Source: Adiantum capillus-veneris
Taxonomy: Eukaryota > Streptophyta > Polypodiopsida > Polypodiales > Pteridaceae
Direction of reading: 5' to 3'
Length of the DNA: 64,000 nt
Assembly: GCA_014529385.2 (NCBI GenBank)
Contig: CM043944.1
Span: 66,416,895 to 66,480,894, forward strand
Part shown: in pieces, positions 45,554 through 57,664 of the stretch
How positions within the stretch are numbered: the first letter of the stretch is position 1
Layout of the letters: each line of letters starts with the position of its first letter
Translations under genes and position numbers: made by a program
Notes under the pieces: model-generated
Told to the model about the DNA's origin: nothing
The model's input: the letters and a program-made list of their open reading frames with translations, nothing else
Databases searched by the model: none

Positions 45554-46929
45554 TGAGGCAAGCTTTTCCATGCATGGGAACCCCCCCATATATTTTTGCC
45601 CTTTTATCAAAATATTTCCCATTATATAAGTTACTTTTGATTTTTTCTTCCTTTTTCACAAACGTTTTAGCCTTTATTAAATAAATAATACTTATGCTAA
45701 TCAATCACGATGTAGCATAATAAGTAAGCTTTCTTTGTTGATGGCTAGTCTAGAGTAATTCTATCACCATTTTTGGAGGATCCATCCTCATCAACAAATA
45801 TCCACCTTCGACAACCTCTCTTATAATTTTCTTACCTCTCTCTTCTCTCCCTAATAAGCTTATGTCTATCCAAAGCTAGACCATTGTAAATATTTCCTAT
45901 CCTCTACATCTTACCCACATTCTCTCTTTTTCTCTCTCTATTGACTCTGGTATTTTAAATAATGAGGAGACAAGATGGGAGCCACAGTCACATGCACCCC
46001 ATTTTCCTAGTCACCAAAGTGGGACACTCACCTCAAATAGAAATATTGCTAAATCCTTCCCTCCTTCCCTATATAAGGAGGCCATGAGAGATCACTTGGG
46101 AGAGAGAATACACACACATACACACACACACACACCTATCCATACACACTCTTGTGCTACATGCTTGTAGCATGAACCCTAATCACATAATCACAACACC
46201 ATCATCATCACCATCACCATGCACAAAAGATGAGCACCACACCTCCACACCACTTGTAATTAAGGGTTGAAGGCACAATTTCAAGAAGAAGAAGGGTGGA
46301 CACACTCATGATATTCCTCGCCATCAACTCCCATCTCTCCATTATGCCTCCTACGATCTTGTTCCCTTCTCATTTTCCTGCCATACGCTACCTATTGTAT
46401 TCATCTTTTGCAAGCAATCAACACACTCCATCTTGGTGCCATACTTTGTGTCGCTTTGGATACATCTCATTGTGAGTATGGTATATGCTTGTTCCTTGCC
46501 ATTTTTTTTCTGCTTATGTTAAGGTGTGCGGATTCGCCACCACACACACACACTCTCTCTCCCTCTCATATTCCTATCATCTTGCTACTTCCATCTTAAG
46601 GTGTGCGGATTCGCCACCTTTTGTATGAGAAGTGAGCATACTTGCATGTATCCCTGACCTCGTTATCTTCCTTACTACATGAACGCGTAGCGAGCCCATT
46701 CTCACTCACTCACCACTCCTCTCACCTTATTCTCAGACCACCCCATTCCACATTTGGGCGTGGATCTCGAAATTGTTTTCCATGGCATGCTTCATTGTGT
46801 ATATGTATGCGTCCTAGCCGCATATCTTGCTAGGTGGTGCCCCTATTGTGTATCCCCCATGATGAGGCCATTGTGCATAGTCTTGGTGTAGAGGCCACCG
46901 GGTCTATTTTTTTTCACTTCCGCCTCTCA
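45554..46929 (+). repeat. Element B 5' LTR, shortened
   Basis: 1376 bp. Lacks a 562 bp block present in the 3' LTR (53252-53813). TATA box ctatataagg at 46069-46078, probably the promoter for the element RNA. Confidence 0.92.
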
Positions 46930-46930
46930 T

Positions 46931-47784
46931 TTGGTGCCCCCACTGAGGAGGGCTCTTGAAACCCTTCAGTTTACAAGACTGAAAACCCTACACTATTGTG
47001 AATGGATGAATGAGTATGAAGGATTTTCTAACTGGACGACAGAAAAAGAAGAGCTCCAAGCACAACTAGACGAACTCCGTATCTCCATCGAAGCTCGAGT
47101 TCCAGGCGTAACGGTAATCGATTTGAAGTGGGAGAGTCAACCAGCGCGCCAAACCGAGTGGATATACATAGGCCAAGTGCCAAGAAGAAGAAGGAGAAGG
47201 TGGAAACCATGTCCGCAACCTACAACCAACCAACAACAACAAAATGGAAGGAGCTTTGCACAATAGAGAATCAACACTATTCTACTTTGAGAATCGGGTA
47301 ACTCAAGTCACGAGGTAATTATCATAGTCAGTTTTCAAGTCGCACCTGATGCTGCAGCACAGATAACAGAAGCATTGGCTCACACTCTCACTAGAGAAAC
47401 TAGGGATCTACTGAGTTTGTTTCAGGAAAGAACACCACCCTCTCCTACAAGCTTGGACAGTGACTAAGCACCTCTAAGCTTCACATGAATCAGGACAACC
47501 TACCTCAAGACAGATCACACATACCAACACGTGTACGCTCAATCAAGGTAATATTGGACTTGAAGATTCACTACCAGCACGTCATTGACACCATGCCGGG
47601 TGGGGAGCGGTTTTTTGAGGTTCTCGTATCAGATCAGCCATTTGTTTTACCTTTGGTACAAGGCAATGTACAGTTTGAAGTTTTAATCTATGTCCTAGTA
47701 TAATAGGGTATACACGCCTCCTTGTAAAGAAGAAAAAATTTTGCAAGTTAAGAAGTGTGTCTTTCTAGCTCTCTCTCAGTAATC
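46931..47784 (+). other. Element B leader and unassigned small ORF
   Basis: A 111-codon ORF (46931-47266) with a Glu/Leu-rich coiled-coil-like middle and an Arg run begins within the primer site; its start codon is doubtful. It might be the Gag amino end after decay. 47267-47784 has only a 72-codon ORF and nothing recognised. Confidence 0.35.
46932..46949 (+). other. Element B primer binding site
   Basis: TGGTGCCCCCACTGAGGA starts two bases after the LTR end (46929). It pairs with a tRNA ending GGGGGCACCA. I cannot name the tRNA with confidence. Confidence 0.65.
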
Positions 47785-48201
47785 ATGGCAAGTGTAGCAT
47801 TTCCAACCTTTATTGGTAAGGTGGGCGAGGATGCTGCAGACTTTCTAGACAACTTGGAAATAGCATGTGTCATCTCTGCGAGAGATGATGATGCTTCGCG
47901 CTTGCGCATCTTCCCACTTCTAATGAAGGTGGAGGCAAGATCATGGTACAATGCCTTGGCACAAGAAACCAAGGAACGGTGGGACTTATTAAGGACAGCC
48001 TTTGTCAAGCGTTTTGGAGAGGGCACAACATCAGAGAAACTATGGCAATTGTTGACAGAGTTGAAGCAGGGCAGTATGCTGGAATACGCATCATATGAGT
48101 CAAAGTTTGTAGATTTATGGGGGCGATGGGTTGCATCGCTAAGAGAGGATGAGGGGGCACCTGATTTCCTAAAGAAGGATCGGTTTGTGGCCAACTCTTA
48201 A
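47785..48201 (+). pseudogene. Element B Gag capsid (frameshifted)
   Basis: The start is chosen at the internal ATG (MASVAFPTF). Contains the capsid signature ARSWYNAL and FVKRFGEG (about residues 50-80) and the YESKFVDLW region. The frame ends at TAA 48199-48201, but capsid-like sequence (LKEKVKGRFPATYEL) continues at once in the next frame, so a one-base indel near 48180 separates them. It lies within capsid, not at a gag/pol junction. Confidence 0.8.
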
Positions 48202-50323
48202 AGAGAAGGTGAAGGGAAGGTTTCCTGCTACGTATGAGCTAGCAGTTGAAGTGGCCCGCCTTAAAGACAAGAAGTTGCGCCTACAAGCTAGGAATATCGA
48301 TGGAGAGGAAGCCGTTAGGACCCCACCACCTCTAGCACCACCTACAACAATCGCCCAGAGGATTCAACCACAAGAACCAATTGAAGATCAGCAAGACCTG
48401 CTCAACCGAATCACCAATCAACTTGAGAATCTCTCAGTCCATTTGATACAACAAGGGCATGCACACAATCGCAACCAAGAGCAAGGGAGAGGACAACGAA
48501 GGCAAAACCAAGAATACCACTGCTACAATTGTGGGGAGGATGGTCATGGCATGTACTACTGTCCACACCCAAGGAGGCAAAATTTCAACAGAGGAGCCAG
48601 GCAAAACCAGGTTTCACCACCGAGAGCAAGACCACCACCACCGAGGGCACCACGACAAGCACCACCCATGAAAATCGTACAACCACCGATTCAACCACAA
48701 CCACCACCACCACCACCACCACCACAACCTCTCATTCCACCCTTACCCCCACCACCAGTTGGCAATCAAACAGTAAGCGTCATCAGTCTTGAAGGTAAGG
48801 GAAAGGAGAAAGTGGAGGAGGATAAGACCAAGGTCAAAGGAGTAGATGCCATTGGGGTAAAACGCGCTAGGCATGGTGAGTCTTCTCAAAAGGAAGAAAA
48901 GATGAAGACTAAAGGGGAATCTAGCAAAAAGCCGTCCAAGTCACGACGTAAAATTGACATTGTAGATTTCTCTTTGGGTGAATGTTCTAAACCATATGAT
49001 TTGGTTCAAGATGTTTCTGTGCAGGGCCCAAAAATCACCTGGCCCCAGTTACTCCACCTAGCACCTAGGGTGAGGAGACAATGGACAAAGATGGTTAACA
49101 CGAGGCGACCAAAGCCAAAGATAGCTGGGGCTATCTCTGGGAGGAATCTAGACGACATACTACCAGTGATGGATGCTTACATCAAAGGGCAACACATCTC
49201 CAATATCTACATCGATGGTGGCGCACAAATATGCGTCATAAGTGAAAAAATGATGCACCGTTTGGGTTTAGAGGTGAGTCGGCCGGCACCATGCCGAGCC
49301 AAAATGGCAAATAATTTAAAAGTTCAATGTGTTGGTGTCATAAATGCAGTTAGGATAAAGGCATTCAACACCGAGGTAGATGTGGACATCTTTGTCATGC
49401 CACACAAAGGGGAGGGCTATCCTATCATTCTAGGGAGGCCTTGGCTTATGGCTATGAGAGCTAAGCAGGACTGGGACACCGGCATAATCCAGATGAAGGA
49501 TGCAAAAGGAAGGCCAATACTTTACGACATGAAGATAGGTCAACAACGCGACATGGATCTAGAAACCTCCGAGGATGAGTTTTCTAGTGGTGACTCTTCA
49601 ACCACTTCAGAGGAGGAGTCAACAGTGAGTGAAGAAAGTGATAGTAGCATTGAGGTGATGGGGATTCTCAAGGACCCTAAGAAGATGGAGCAACCTGATG
49701 CCTCATCATCAAGCCAAGGGGAGACACCAGGTATACAACCTCTGGTAGAAGCAAGTAAGCTACATCAAATGCTCTCTAGTGAGTTGTGTGGGAAGGAGCG
49801 TGAAGATTATATTTTGATGCTAAGTAATTTTACCACATTGTTCATTGATGAATATGATAAAATCACTGGCATCACAGTAGTTCAACATCACATTAAGCTC
49901 AAGGAGGGAAGTAAACCTGTAGTGCAGAAGCTCAGGCGGCTAGGAGTAATTCAACAAGACGCCCTACTCAAAGAGGTGAGGAAATTGCTAGAAGCCGGTT
50001 TTATCTATCCTGTTGAAGACTCGGAGTGGGTTTCTCCAGTGGTAGTCACACCAAAGAAGAATGGTAAGTGGAGGGTTTGTGTTGATTACAAGCCTCTTAA
50101 TGCAGCCACAAAGAGGGACCATTTTCCTCTTCCTTTTCAAGACGAAATACTCAATGAGGTAGCAGGACATGAGCGCTACACGGTATGTGATGGCTACTCA
50201 GGCTACTTCCAAATCAGTATCGCTGAAGAATATCAAAAGAAGACAACCTTCATCACACCATGGGGATGTTTTGCTTACAGAGTTATGCCTTTTGGTCTCA
50301 CTAATGCTCCAACCACTTTTTAG
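48185..50323 (+). pseudogene. Element B nucleocapsid, protease and RT amino half
   Basis: Open 712-codon frame. Zinc knuckle CYNCGEDGHGMYYC (about residues 117-130), Pro-rich run (about 140-195), Lys/Glu-rich linker, retropepsin-like domain with YIDGGAQICVIS (about 340-350) and LGRPWL (about 418), an acidic Ser-rich spacer (about 455-490), then RT from about 590 (WVSPVVVTPKKNG, FGLTNAPTTF). The DGG triplet matches that of element A. The frame ends at TAG 50321-50323, where a Gln (CAG) is expected. Confidence 0.88.
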
Positions 50324-53034
50324 CGATATGTGACATTTGTTTTCAGCCATTCTTTGGAAAATCAATCAGTGTTTTTATTGATGACTTTTGCATCTATAGC
50401 TCTCGCTCTCTTCATTTGGAGAAAGTTTATGAAGGTCTAGCTAGGCTACAAGCTTTGGATGGCCAACTCAATGTGGAGAAATGCCACATTGGTGAAAGCA
50501 AGGTTACTCTTCTTGGCCATGTGATCTCGGCCAACGGCATTGAAGCTGACCCAAGCAAGGTTCAAGCCTTTGTGGCTTTGACCTCTCCCACCACAACAAA
50601 GCAATTGGTCTCTTTTCTTCAAAAGGTGAGGTATTTGAGTAGGTTCATTCACTTGCTCTCCCAAGTGGTTCTCCCTTTACAACAAGTTACCCATCAAGAG
50701 ATCTTCACTTGGAGTGAAGAAAATGAACAACAATTCAATGAGGTAAAACAAATTCTAGCTTCACTTCCCACAATAGCACCTCCAAAGTGGGACGGGCCAT
50801 TTTATGTAAACCCTAGTGTTGGCAATGACACACTTGGGGCTGTATTGATGCAAAAGGATCCTCAAACTTCTTTCATGTGTCCTATCTACTTCTCTAGTCG
50901 AATGATGACCCCATCAGAAAAGGGATACACGGCAGTGGAGCACATGGTGCTTGCATTAATGTTTGCTACCACCAAATTTCGCTCTTATTTATTGTCTAGA
51001 CCATTCATAATCTTAACAATGGAAGAAGTATTTCCTTATGTAATGCAGCACATGGATGTTTCTTCTAGGATTTCCAAATGGCTCACAAGGCTACAAGAGT
51101 TTGACTACACAATGCAAGTGGAGAACTCCACAAGGGCCAGTCTAGGAGGTATTCTCACTCATCGCCACTATGAAAAGAAGCTAAAGATAAAGCCAAATGA
51201 TCAAGATATTACACCCGTGCTGGAAGTCCCTAAGGTAGAGGAGGCTCACTCTCTTTTCTTTGATGGAGCCTACAAGAGGAAAGTGGACAAAGCTGCAGTA
51301 GGCATTGTCATCTTCAACGAGCAAGGGGACAAGGTTTTCTCCATTGGGAATCTCTTGGATTCTCACTCTAACAATGAGGCAGAATATGTAGCTTTAACTC
51401 TTGGGTTAGAGTGGTGTGTGACACAGGGCATTAAACGGTTAAATGTATTTGGTGATGCCATGCTTTTAATAAAACAAATACAAGGAACTTGGGCTTGTAA
51501 AAATCATATCTTGCTAGGCCATTTGCGCAAAGTCAAGGAACTTTTAGGGAAATTTCAAGTTGTACAATTACATCATGTCCCTCGAGCAGAAAATCAAGAA
51601 GCAGATGCTCTAGCTAGAGAGAAGTTGCAAGATGTTTCAGTGGTGGGTGCTATCAAGTTGAATATACCTCTCTTCCAAGGTAGCGATGCTATGCCTGACA
51701 TCATGAGTTTCTTGGACACAGGAGAGTGTCCTAAGGATCTTACTAAGGGCCAAAAGCAGTGGCTTGTGCGCAAGGCAGCAAAATACCGCCTTATCAATGA
51801 CGACCTCTACTGCAAGGGTAAGGATCAAATTCTTAGGCGTGTACCTCTCTCTAGAGAGATCACTGAAATCATTTCAAGTTGCCATGATGGTGTTTGCGGA
51901 GGACACTTTGCACTTGACATCACTAGTAGAAAGATTCTACAAGCCGGGTTTGTATGGCCTAGTCTACATAGGGATGTGCATCATTGGTGTAAAACATGCA
52001 AGGAATGTCAAAAGGCAGGGGATAGGAGGCTCACATATGAGCCACAGACTCCTATAATCTCATATGGACCATTTGAGAAATGGGGAATTGATGCTATTGG
52101 GCCTTTGCCAAGGAGCCAATCAGGTAAATTTTATATCATCATGGGTGTGGACTACATGACCAGGTGGGCTGAAGCAGTTGCCACCACCCGGATTACAGCT
52201 AAGGAAGTGGCTAAGTTCGTATTTGAAAACATTTGTTGCCGTTTTGGCACTCCTCTTGAAATAATTTCTGACAGGGGACCAGGTTTTATAGGAGACCTTG
52301 TAGGAGAGCTAATGGAGAAGTTAGGTATCTCACGACGACACTCAACTCCCTACTACCCACAATGCAATGGTTTGGTGGAAAAGGTAAATGGTATGATCTG
52401 CAAGATCATCTGCAAGATCATCACTAAGCATGTAAACAATCACAAAAGTGATTGGGACAAGCATCTTATGGCTGCACTTTGGGCTTATCGCACTTCATTT
52501 CGCACATCCCTTGGGTTCACACCATATCACTTGGTGTTTGGTAAGGAAGCCATTTTACCCATTGAAGTACAATTGGCTAGTCTCAGGGTGCTAGCTGGGC
52601 AGGTGGAACGTCCTAATGCTCATCTCCACAACCACATTCTTGATCTAGAGAGGCTTCAACTAGACAGAGAAGATGCTATCAACTATTATGCAGCACAGGC
52701 AGAGCAACGTCGACTTACCTTCAACAAGGGACTTAGGGCAAAAGGTCTCAAGAAAGGTATGTTGGTCCTACGCTATGATAACAGGTTTGACACTAGGAAG
52801 GATAAAAAGTTTTCACCCAGATGGGAAGGGCCATTTGTCATTAGAAAGCGCTACGCCAATGGCAGTTATCGATTGAAGGATGCAGATGGTAGGCTCCACA
52901 AAACACGTGTCAATGGATGGAGGTTGAAGCAGTACTTTTTGAGATTTGATCAAACACCTATGATGGAAATCCTCGAGGAGGGAGACTCCTCCACCTCAAT
53001 TGAAGAAGAATCAGGTACAACGCTAGAGGCATGA
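50324..53034 (+). pseudogene. Element B RT end, dual RNase H and integrase
   Basis: The main frame, open through 53034, is entered after a frameshift near 50345; it contains the RT box FIDDFCIYS just before 50416. Native RNase H is degraded: FYVNPS lacks the first Asp and LTMEEV the third. An archaeal-type RNase H follows with Asp in FFDGAY (about residue 281 of 50416-53034), Glu in NNEAEY (319), Asp in FGDAM (345) and Asp in QEADALA (396). Integrase: zinc finger near 489-535 (CKECQK), Asp in WGIDAIGP (557), Asp in ISDRGPGF (618), Glu in NGLVEKVN (654), then the GPFVIRKRY tail. This layout defines the Ogre/Tat group. Confidence 0.93.
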
Positions 53035-53046
53035 ATACCTCTAGCC

Positions 53047-53060
53047 TTAGGGGGAGGGCT
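53047..53060 (+). other. Element B polypurine tract
   Basis: TTAGGGGGAGGGCT two bases before the 3' LTR start TGAGGCAAGC. Confidence 0.75.
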
Positions 53061-53062
53061 AA

Positions 53063-55000
53063 TGAGGCAAGCTTTTCCATGCATGGGAACCCCCCCATAT
53101 ATTTTTGCCCTTTTATCAAAATATTTCCCATTATATAAGTTACTTTTGATTTTTTCTTTCTTTTTCACAAACGTTTTAGCCTTTATTAAATAAATAATAC
53201 TTATGCTAATCAATCACGATGTAGCATAATAAGTAAGCTTTCTTTGTTGATCTCTCTTTTGACCTTAAAAATATTAAATATATATATTCTAGTATTTTCT
53301 AATATATTTTTTTCATTTATGTATATTATTCCACTCTACCAAATATTTTATTCACTAGTTTTCATTTTCAAACCTCAACCCCACTTTCAAATTTCAATAA
53401 TACCTCCATCTAGATGATTGCCAATCTTTTCAACACTCTAGGTCATGTTTTCATACACATGAAGGAGCTTACACTTGAAGGCAAGAGAGAAGTCCACTCA
53501 AAGGGGACCACCAAAAAACTTTTGCAGCCACAAATAATACATTATTTGGCTGAATTTTTTAAGTAAAGAAGAACCCCGAATCTGAAAGAGCGTTCAACAT
53601 GAAAGATGTAGCTCGTGATCTCAACTTTTAGCTCAATTTTTTTTTAGAATTTTTGGAGTTATGAACACGGAGATATGATTTTTGTAGTGGACCTCAGTTT
53701 TCTCATGTAATGGTGACACAGGCCATCCCCACTTTTCTTCCTTCTAGAATGGCTATGGTTCTACAAGTCTTCAAGCATGATTACAAGAGACAAGGCTCTT
53801 TTAATGAGGTCTTGGCTAGTCTAGAGTAATTCTATCACCATTTTTGGAGGATCCATCCTCATCAACAAATATCCACCTTCGACAACCTCTCTTATAATTT
53901 TCTTACCTCTCTCTTCTCTCCCTAATAAGCTTATGTCTATCCAAAGCTAGACTATTGTAAATATTTCCTATCCTCTACATCCTACCCACATTCTCTCTTT
54001 TTCTCTCTCTATTGACTCTGGTATTTTAAATAATGAGGAGACAAGATGGGAGCCACAGTCACATGCACCCCATTTTCCTAGTCACCAAAGTGGGACACTC
54101 ACCTCAAATAGAAATATTGCTAAATCCTTCCCTCCTTCCCTATATAAGGAGGCCATGAGAGCTCACTTGGGAGAGAGAACACACACACATACACACATAC
54201 ACACACCTATCCATACACACTCTTGTGCTACATGCTTGTAGCATGAACCCTAATCACATAATCACAACACCATCATCATCACCATCACCATGCACAAAAG
54301 ATGAGCACCACACCTCCACACCACTTGTAATTAAGGGCTGAAGGCACAATTTCAAGAAGAAGAAGGGTGGACACACTCATGATATTCCTCGCCATCAACT
54401 CCCATCTCTCCATTATGCCTCCTACGATCTTGTTCCCTTCTCATTTTCCTGCCATACGCTACCTATTGTATTCATCTTTTGCAAGCAATCAACACACTCC
54501 ATCTTGGTGCCATACTTTGTGTCGCTTTGGATACATCTCATTGTGAGTATGGTATATGCTTGTTCCTTGCCATTTTTTTTCTGCTTATGTTAAGGTGTGC
54601 GGATTCGCCACCACACACACACACTCTCTCTCCCTCTCATATTCCTATCATCTTGCTACTTCCATCTTAAGGTGTGCGGATTCGCCACCTTTTGTATGAG
54701 AAGTGAGCATACTTGCATGTATCCCTGACCTCGTTATCTTCCTTACTACATGAACGCGTAGCGAGCCCATTCTCACTCACTCACCACTCCTCTCACCTTA
54801 TTCTCAGACCACCCCATTCCACATTTGGGCGTGGATCTCGAAATTGTTTTCCATGGCATACTTCATTGTGTATATGTATGCGTCCTAGCCGCATATCTTG
54901 CTAGGTGGTGCCCCTATTGTGTATCCCCCATGATGAGGCCATTGGGCATAGTCTTGGTGTAGAGGCCACCGGGTCTATTTTTTTTCACTTCCGCCTCTCA
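53063..55000 (+). repeat. Element B 3' LTR, full length
   Basis: 1938 bp. The 562 bp block absent from the 5' LTR contains the catgaaagatgtagctcg and ggagttatgaacacgg strings typical of LTRs in this group, so the longer form looks ancestral. TATA box at 54140-54149. Confidence 0.92.
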
Positions 55001-55901
55001 ATTTGAAGAAATGCTTGATGCGAGGAAGCAGAGGAAAGTGTCGCAAAACCTTTTGCGGAATTTTTGTTCCGTGGAGATCTACTCGATATCTTTCGGAATC
55101 ACATTTCGGACACTTCTCCATGTCTATGTATTCCCCTCTGAAAAGAATGCAGTCATTAGGACAAGCATGGATCGAATTGTAATCCATCCCCAAGTTTCGC
55201 AAAATCTTTCTTGCTTCATCTCGGGAATCTGGCATCATATTATCAGCTGGTAGTATGTGCTCTTTGAGCAATCTACACAACATAAAAATATGGTACAATT
55301 GTGTAAAAATCTATCAGATCATTATACATTTAGAGTTTAATTAAAGTAAACAAATTGTAATAGATCACCTGAAAAGCGTTGTGACACTAGTGTCACTCCA
55401 TCCAAACTTTGTCTTCATGTTGAGAAGAACCAGGAGTGCTTTCAATCTAAACACACGTGCTTCATTATACAATGGCGTATCGGCTTCACTTTTCATATCA
55501 TCATAGACAAGCCTTTCTGAATCCATGATCGTCTCGATCATTTCATCAATCTGGAGCTCAAACATTGCCTCGTTGGGAATGTGGTCTGCATGATCATCCC
55601 CCGAGCTGTCAGACGCTACATCTTGTGGCCTCACATATGCTGCTTGACCAAAGCGCCTGCGAACACGTCTATTGGGTTGCAAGATTGCTGCCTATTGGCC
55701 AGCGTTAGAGTCCGACGAGTTATAATTGGCAACAACTCGATCTATAATAGATGGATTGAACTCGTCAAATTTGCGAACGTGCTACAAAGAAACGCGTCTT
55801 GTCCGTCGCACAGCATGCTTGCAATGGTTACAAGGACATAAGATCCTCGTTGAGAGATAGGTGTTTCGGTTGGACGACCCCACATCCTCGTCACTACTCA
55901 T
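55001..55901 (-). pseudogene. CACTA TNP2-like transposase, 5' exons
   Basis: Exon 1 55901-55369, ATG at 55901 (MSSDEDV). It carries an ILCPCNHCKHA motif like the transposase-associated domain, then in frame two TAG codons, then QPNRRVRRRFG and WSDTSVTTLFR. Intron 55368-55273 with CAG|GTGATC donor and TTGTGTAG acceptor; splicing keeps the frame into LLKEHILPADN. Exon 2 55272-55001 continues with IHACPNDCILFRGEY and CPKCDSERYR, conserved in TNP2, and is cut at 55001 by element B. It resumes at 45553. Confidence 0.88.
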
Positions 55902-55965
55902 AATGAGGGTAAAAATCTTATAACCTGGACAACAAATTTAATCTTCTATTGGCCTTCTTCGTCTT

Positions 55966-56034
<69 letters not shown>

Positions 56035-56587
56035 TTCACACTGTAAACTACCTCACATTCTCTAGTCATGTCCAATCCCCGCACACCTCCGTCTAGAGGT
56101 GCACGGAGATTAGAACCACCGGGTTATAATCTCATCTTTATTAGTCAATGCCTATATTTTTGGGTACAATAAATCTACACACCCATATCTACATGATACT
56201 GCATGTAGTGGACAAAACCCCTTTCCCTCTTTTCTAGCTGTAGCATTTTACAACATCTTAACATCTTTTCACAGTAGATCTTTGTTTGTAGCATGCAGGT
56301 GATGCCATTCTTGCAATGTAGCTGATGTCTGCTCAAGGCACTTAATTCTTACTCTAGATTTGACGGGATGTGGTGTGTGTGTGTGTGTGTGTGACCCTTG
56401 GAATCGTCATCTTGCATCATTAATTTCTGCGTAGGCTCAATTTGCTCTTCTAGTAGAGCTGAACATGACGGCTTATTGTATGGTAGCAGCAGTCGAACAT
56501 GCAGGTGGAATTGCTGGTCCGCATGGACTTTCGAGGCTGTGAGCGAAGGAAATTTTCTCGCCATTTCTTCTAACCTTATCTTAAACG
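55902..56587. other. Upstream of TNP2, no gene
   Basis: Contains a (TC)n run at about 55972-56031 and (GT)n near 56374-56392. The CACTA right end was expected here but no TAGTG terminus with subterminal repeats was found. Confidence 0.5.
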
Positions 56588-56991
56588 ATAAAAAGAAGAA
56601 AATGGTATAACCTTTCTATCACCCAAGTGTGGTAGATTGGTTATGCCAATTCCCTCTTCAATAACAGGTAAATAACCTAAATCTAATTTAATATAACGTA
56701 AATAAACCTAAATCTAATCTAATATAACGTAAATCTAAATCTAACGTAAAAAAACCTAAATCTAATCTAATTTAACTTAAATAAATCGGAATCTAATTTA
56801 ACGTAAGTCTACATCTAACCTAATCTTTAACGTCTTTTGGGATAGTTTTCTACGACGTTAAAACTCTCTTCTTCTTGTGTGTGTGTGTGTGGGTGTGTGT
56901 GTGTGTGCCAATAAAAAGAGAAAAATGGTATAACCTTTCTATCACCCAAGTGTGGTAGATTGGTTATGCCATTTTTCTCTTAAATAACAGG
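56588..56991. repeat. Direct repeat of an 83 bp palindromic unit flanking a taacctaaatctaat array
   Basis: Unit 1 (56588-56670) and unit 2 (about 56911-56991) are nearly identical and each contains an imperfect 48 bp palindrome (ggtataacc...ggttatgcc). Between them lie imperfect aacctaaatctaatctaa repeats and (GT)n. It may be a small TIR-type element or the remains of one. Confidence 0.7.
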
Positions 56992-57664
56992 TCTTGAGGA
57001 GAAGCTCCGTGGGCACGCGAGCTTGGCAAGGAGAGCCACGGGTGTAGGAGCACCAAACGGACGGTGCGCGGGCTCATCATAGGTGCAAGGGCCTGCTGGT
57101 CGTTTCTCGACACAGGGTCGAATCCCCTGCATGGTATCGTCCGTCCCAGGCGCTCCAAGCACCTGCGCGCTACCTGCTCACGGCCATAGCTGACTGTTCG
57201 TTTTATTTTCCCACTTGAAGGCGCTTAACCCCCTTAGGGGCAGTGGCCATACACAAAACTTAAGCATAAGGGGCGGTACCCACAGTGGGTACCCCCCCCC
57301 CCCCCCCCTCCCCCCCACTCCACTCCACGTGCGAGTACGGCAAGGCCGGAAAGGATGGCATCGATGAAGCCGGTACACATTTCGACACAAATTTTCTACG
57401 TATTACGCAGAAACTTAGAGATTTCAAGACCACCAATTTGGCGGAGTTGTAGTACAAGTTTTTTGTGAAATCAATTACCGCTTTCAAGTCTAATTGATTC
57501 GGCTATCAAGAACTTGTAGAATTCCATATACGGCGGACAATTCGAATCACTCTCCACCGGACTACTCTCGATTTTGACGGAGCTAGCAAGGCTCATTATA
57601 CTTTGCGAGTGCTCTCAATATCAGGTTTTCTTTCTGAGTACTCCTTGCACCGCACTGTGTACCC
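56992..57664. other. Leader-like DNA upstream of element E
   Basis: No LTR match to the 62 kb region was seen. It includes a C-run at 57291-57316. A string at 57115-57130 (gggtcgaatcccctgc) resembles a tRNA B-box region, but no tRNA fold was found. Confidence 0.4.

Larger units (their letters stand above)
45554..55000 (+). mobile_element. Tat-type Ty3/gypsy retrotransposon with additional archaeal-type RNase H (element B)
   Basis: 9.4 kb, plus strand. LTRs 45554-46929 and 53063-55000 (TGAGGCAAGC...CCTCTCA), primer site TGGTGCCCCC at 46932, purine tract AGGGGGAGGG before the 3' LTR. Gag, zinc knuckle, protease, RT, degraded RNase H, archaeal-type RNase H and integrase are present. One frameshift in Gag, one TAG and one frameshift in RT. 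Flanks attc (45550-45553) and attt (55001-55004) look like a 4 bp target duplication with one change. About nine LTR substitutions by eye over 1.37 kb suggest a recent insertion. Confidence 0.93.
40067..55901 (-). mobile_element. CACTA (En/Spm) DNA transposon, interrupted by element B
   Basis: The left terminus is CACTACAAGA at 40067, preceded by cat (possible 3 bp target duplication). Subterminal repeats follow at 40100-40350. Two minus-strand genes: a TNP2-like transposase with introns (55901-55001 and 45553-42727) and a Transposase_24-like gene (42219-40761). A Tat retrotransposon sits inside the TNP2 exon. No matching right terminus (expected to end ...TAGTG) or subterminal array was found beyond 55901, so that end is lost or unrecognised. 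Confidence 0.88.

Noticed and set aside
48180-48205. Overlap of Gag and downstream frame in element B as programmed frameshifting
   Set aside because: The frame change lies within capsid, upstream of the zinc knuckle, with no clear slippery heptamer. A one-base indel fits better.
56700-56830. Interstitial telomere repeat
   Set aside because: The aacctaaatctaat repeats resemble CCCTAAA but lack the exact 7 bp unit and period.
57060-57180. tRNA gene or tRNA-derived SINE
   Set aside because: A B-box-like gggtcgaatcc is present, but no acceptor stem, anticodon arm or convincing A box could be arranged.
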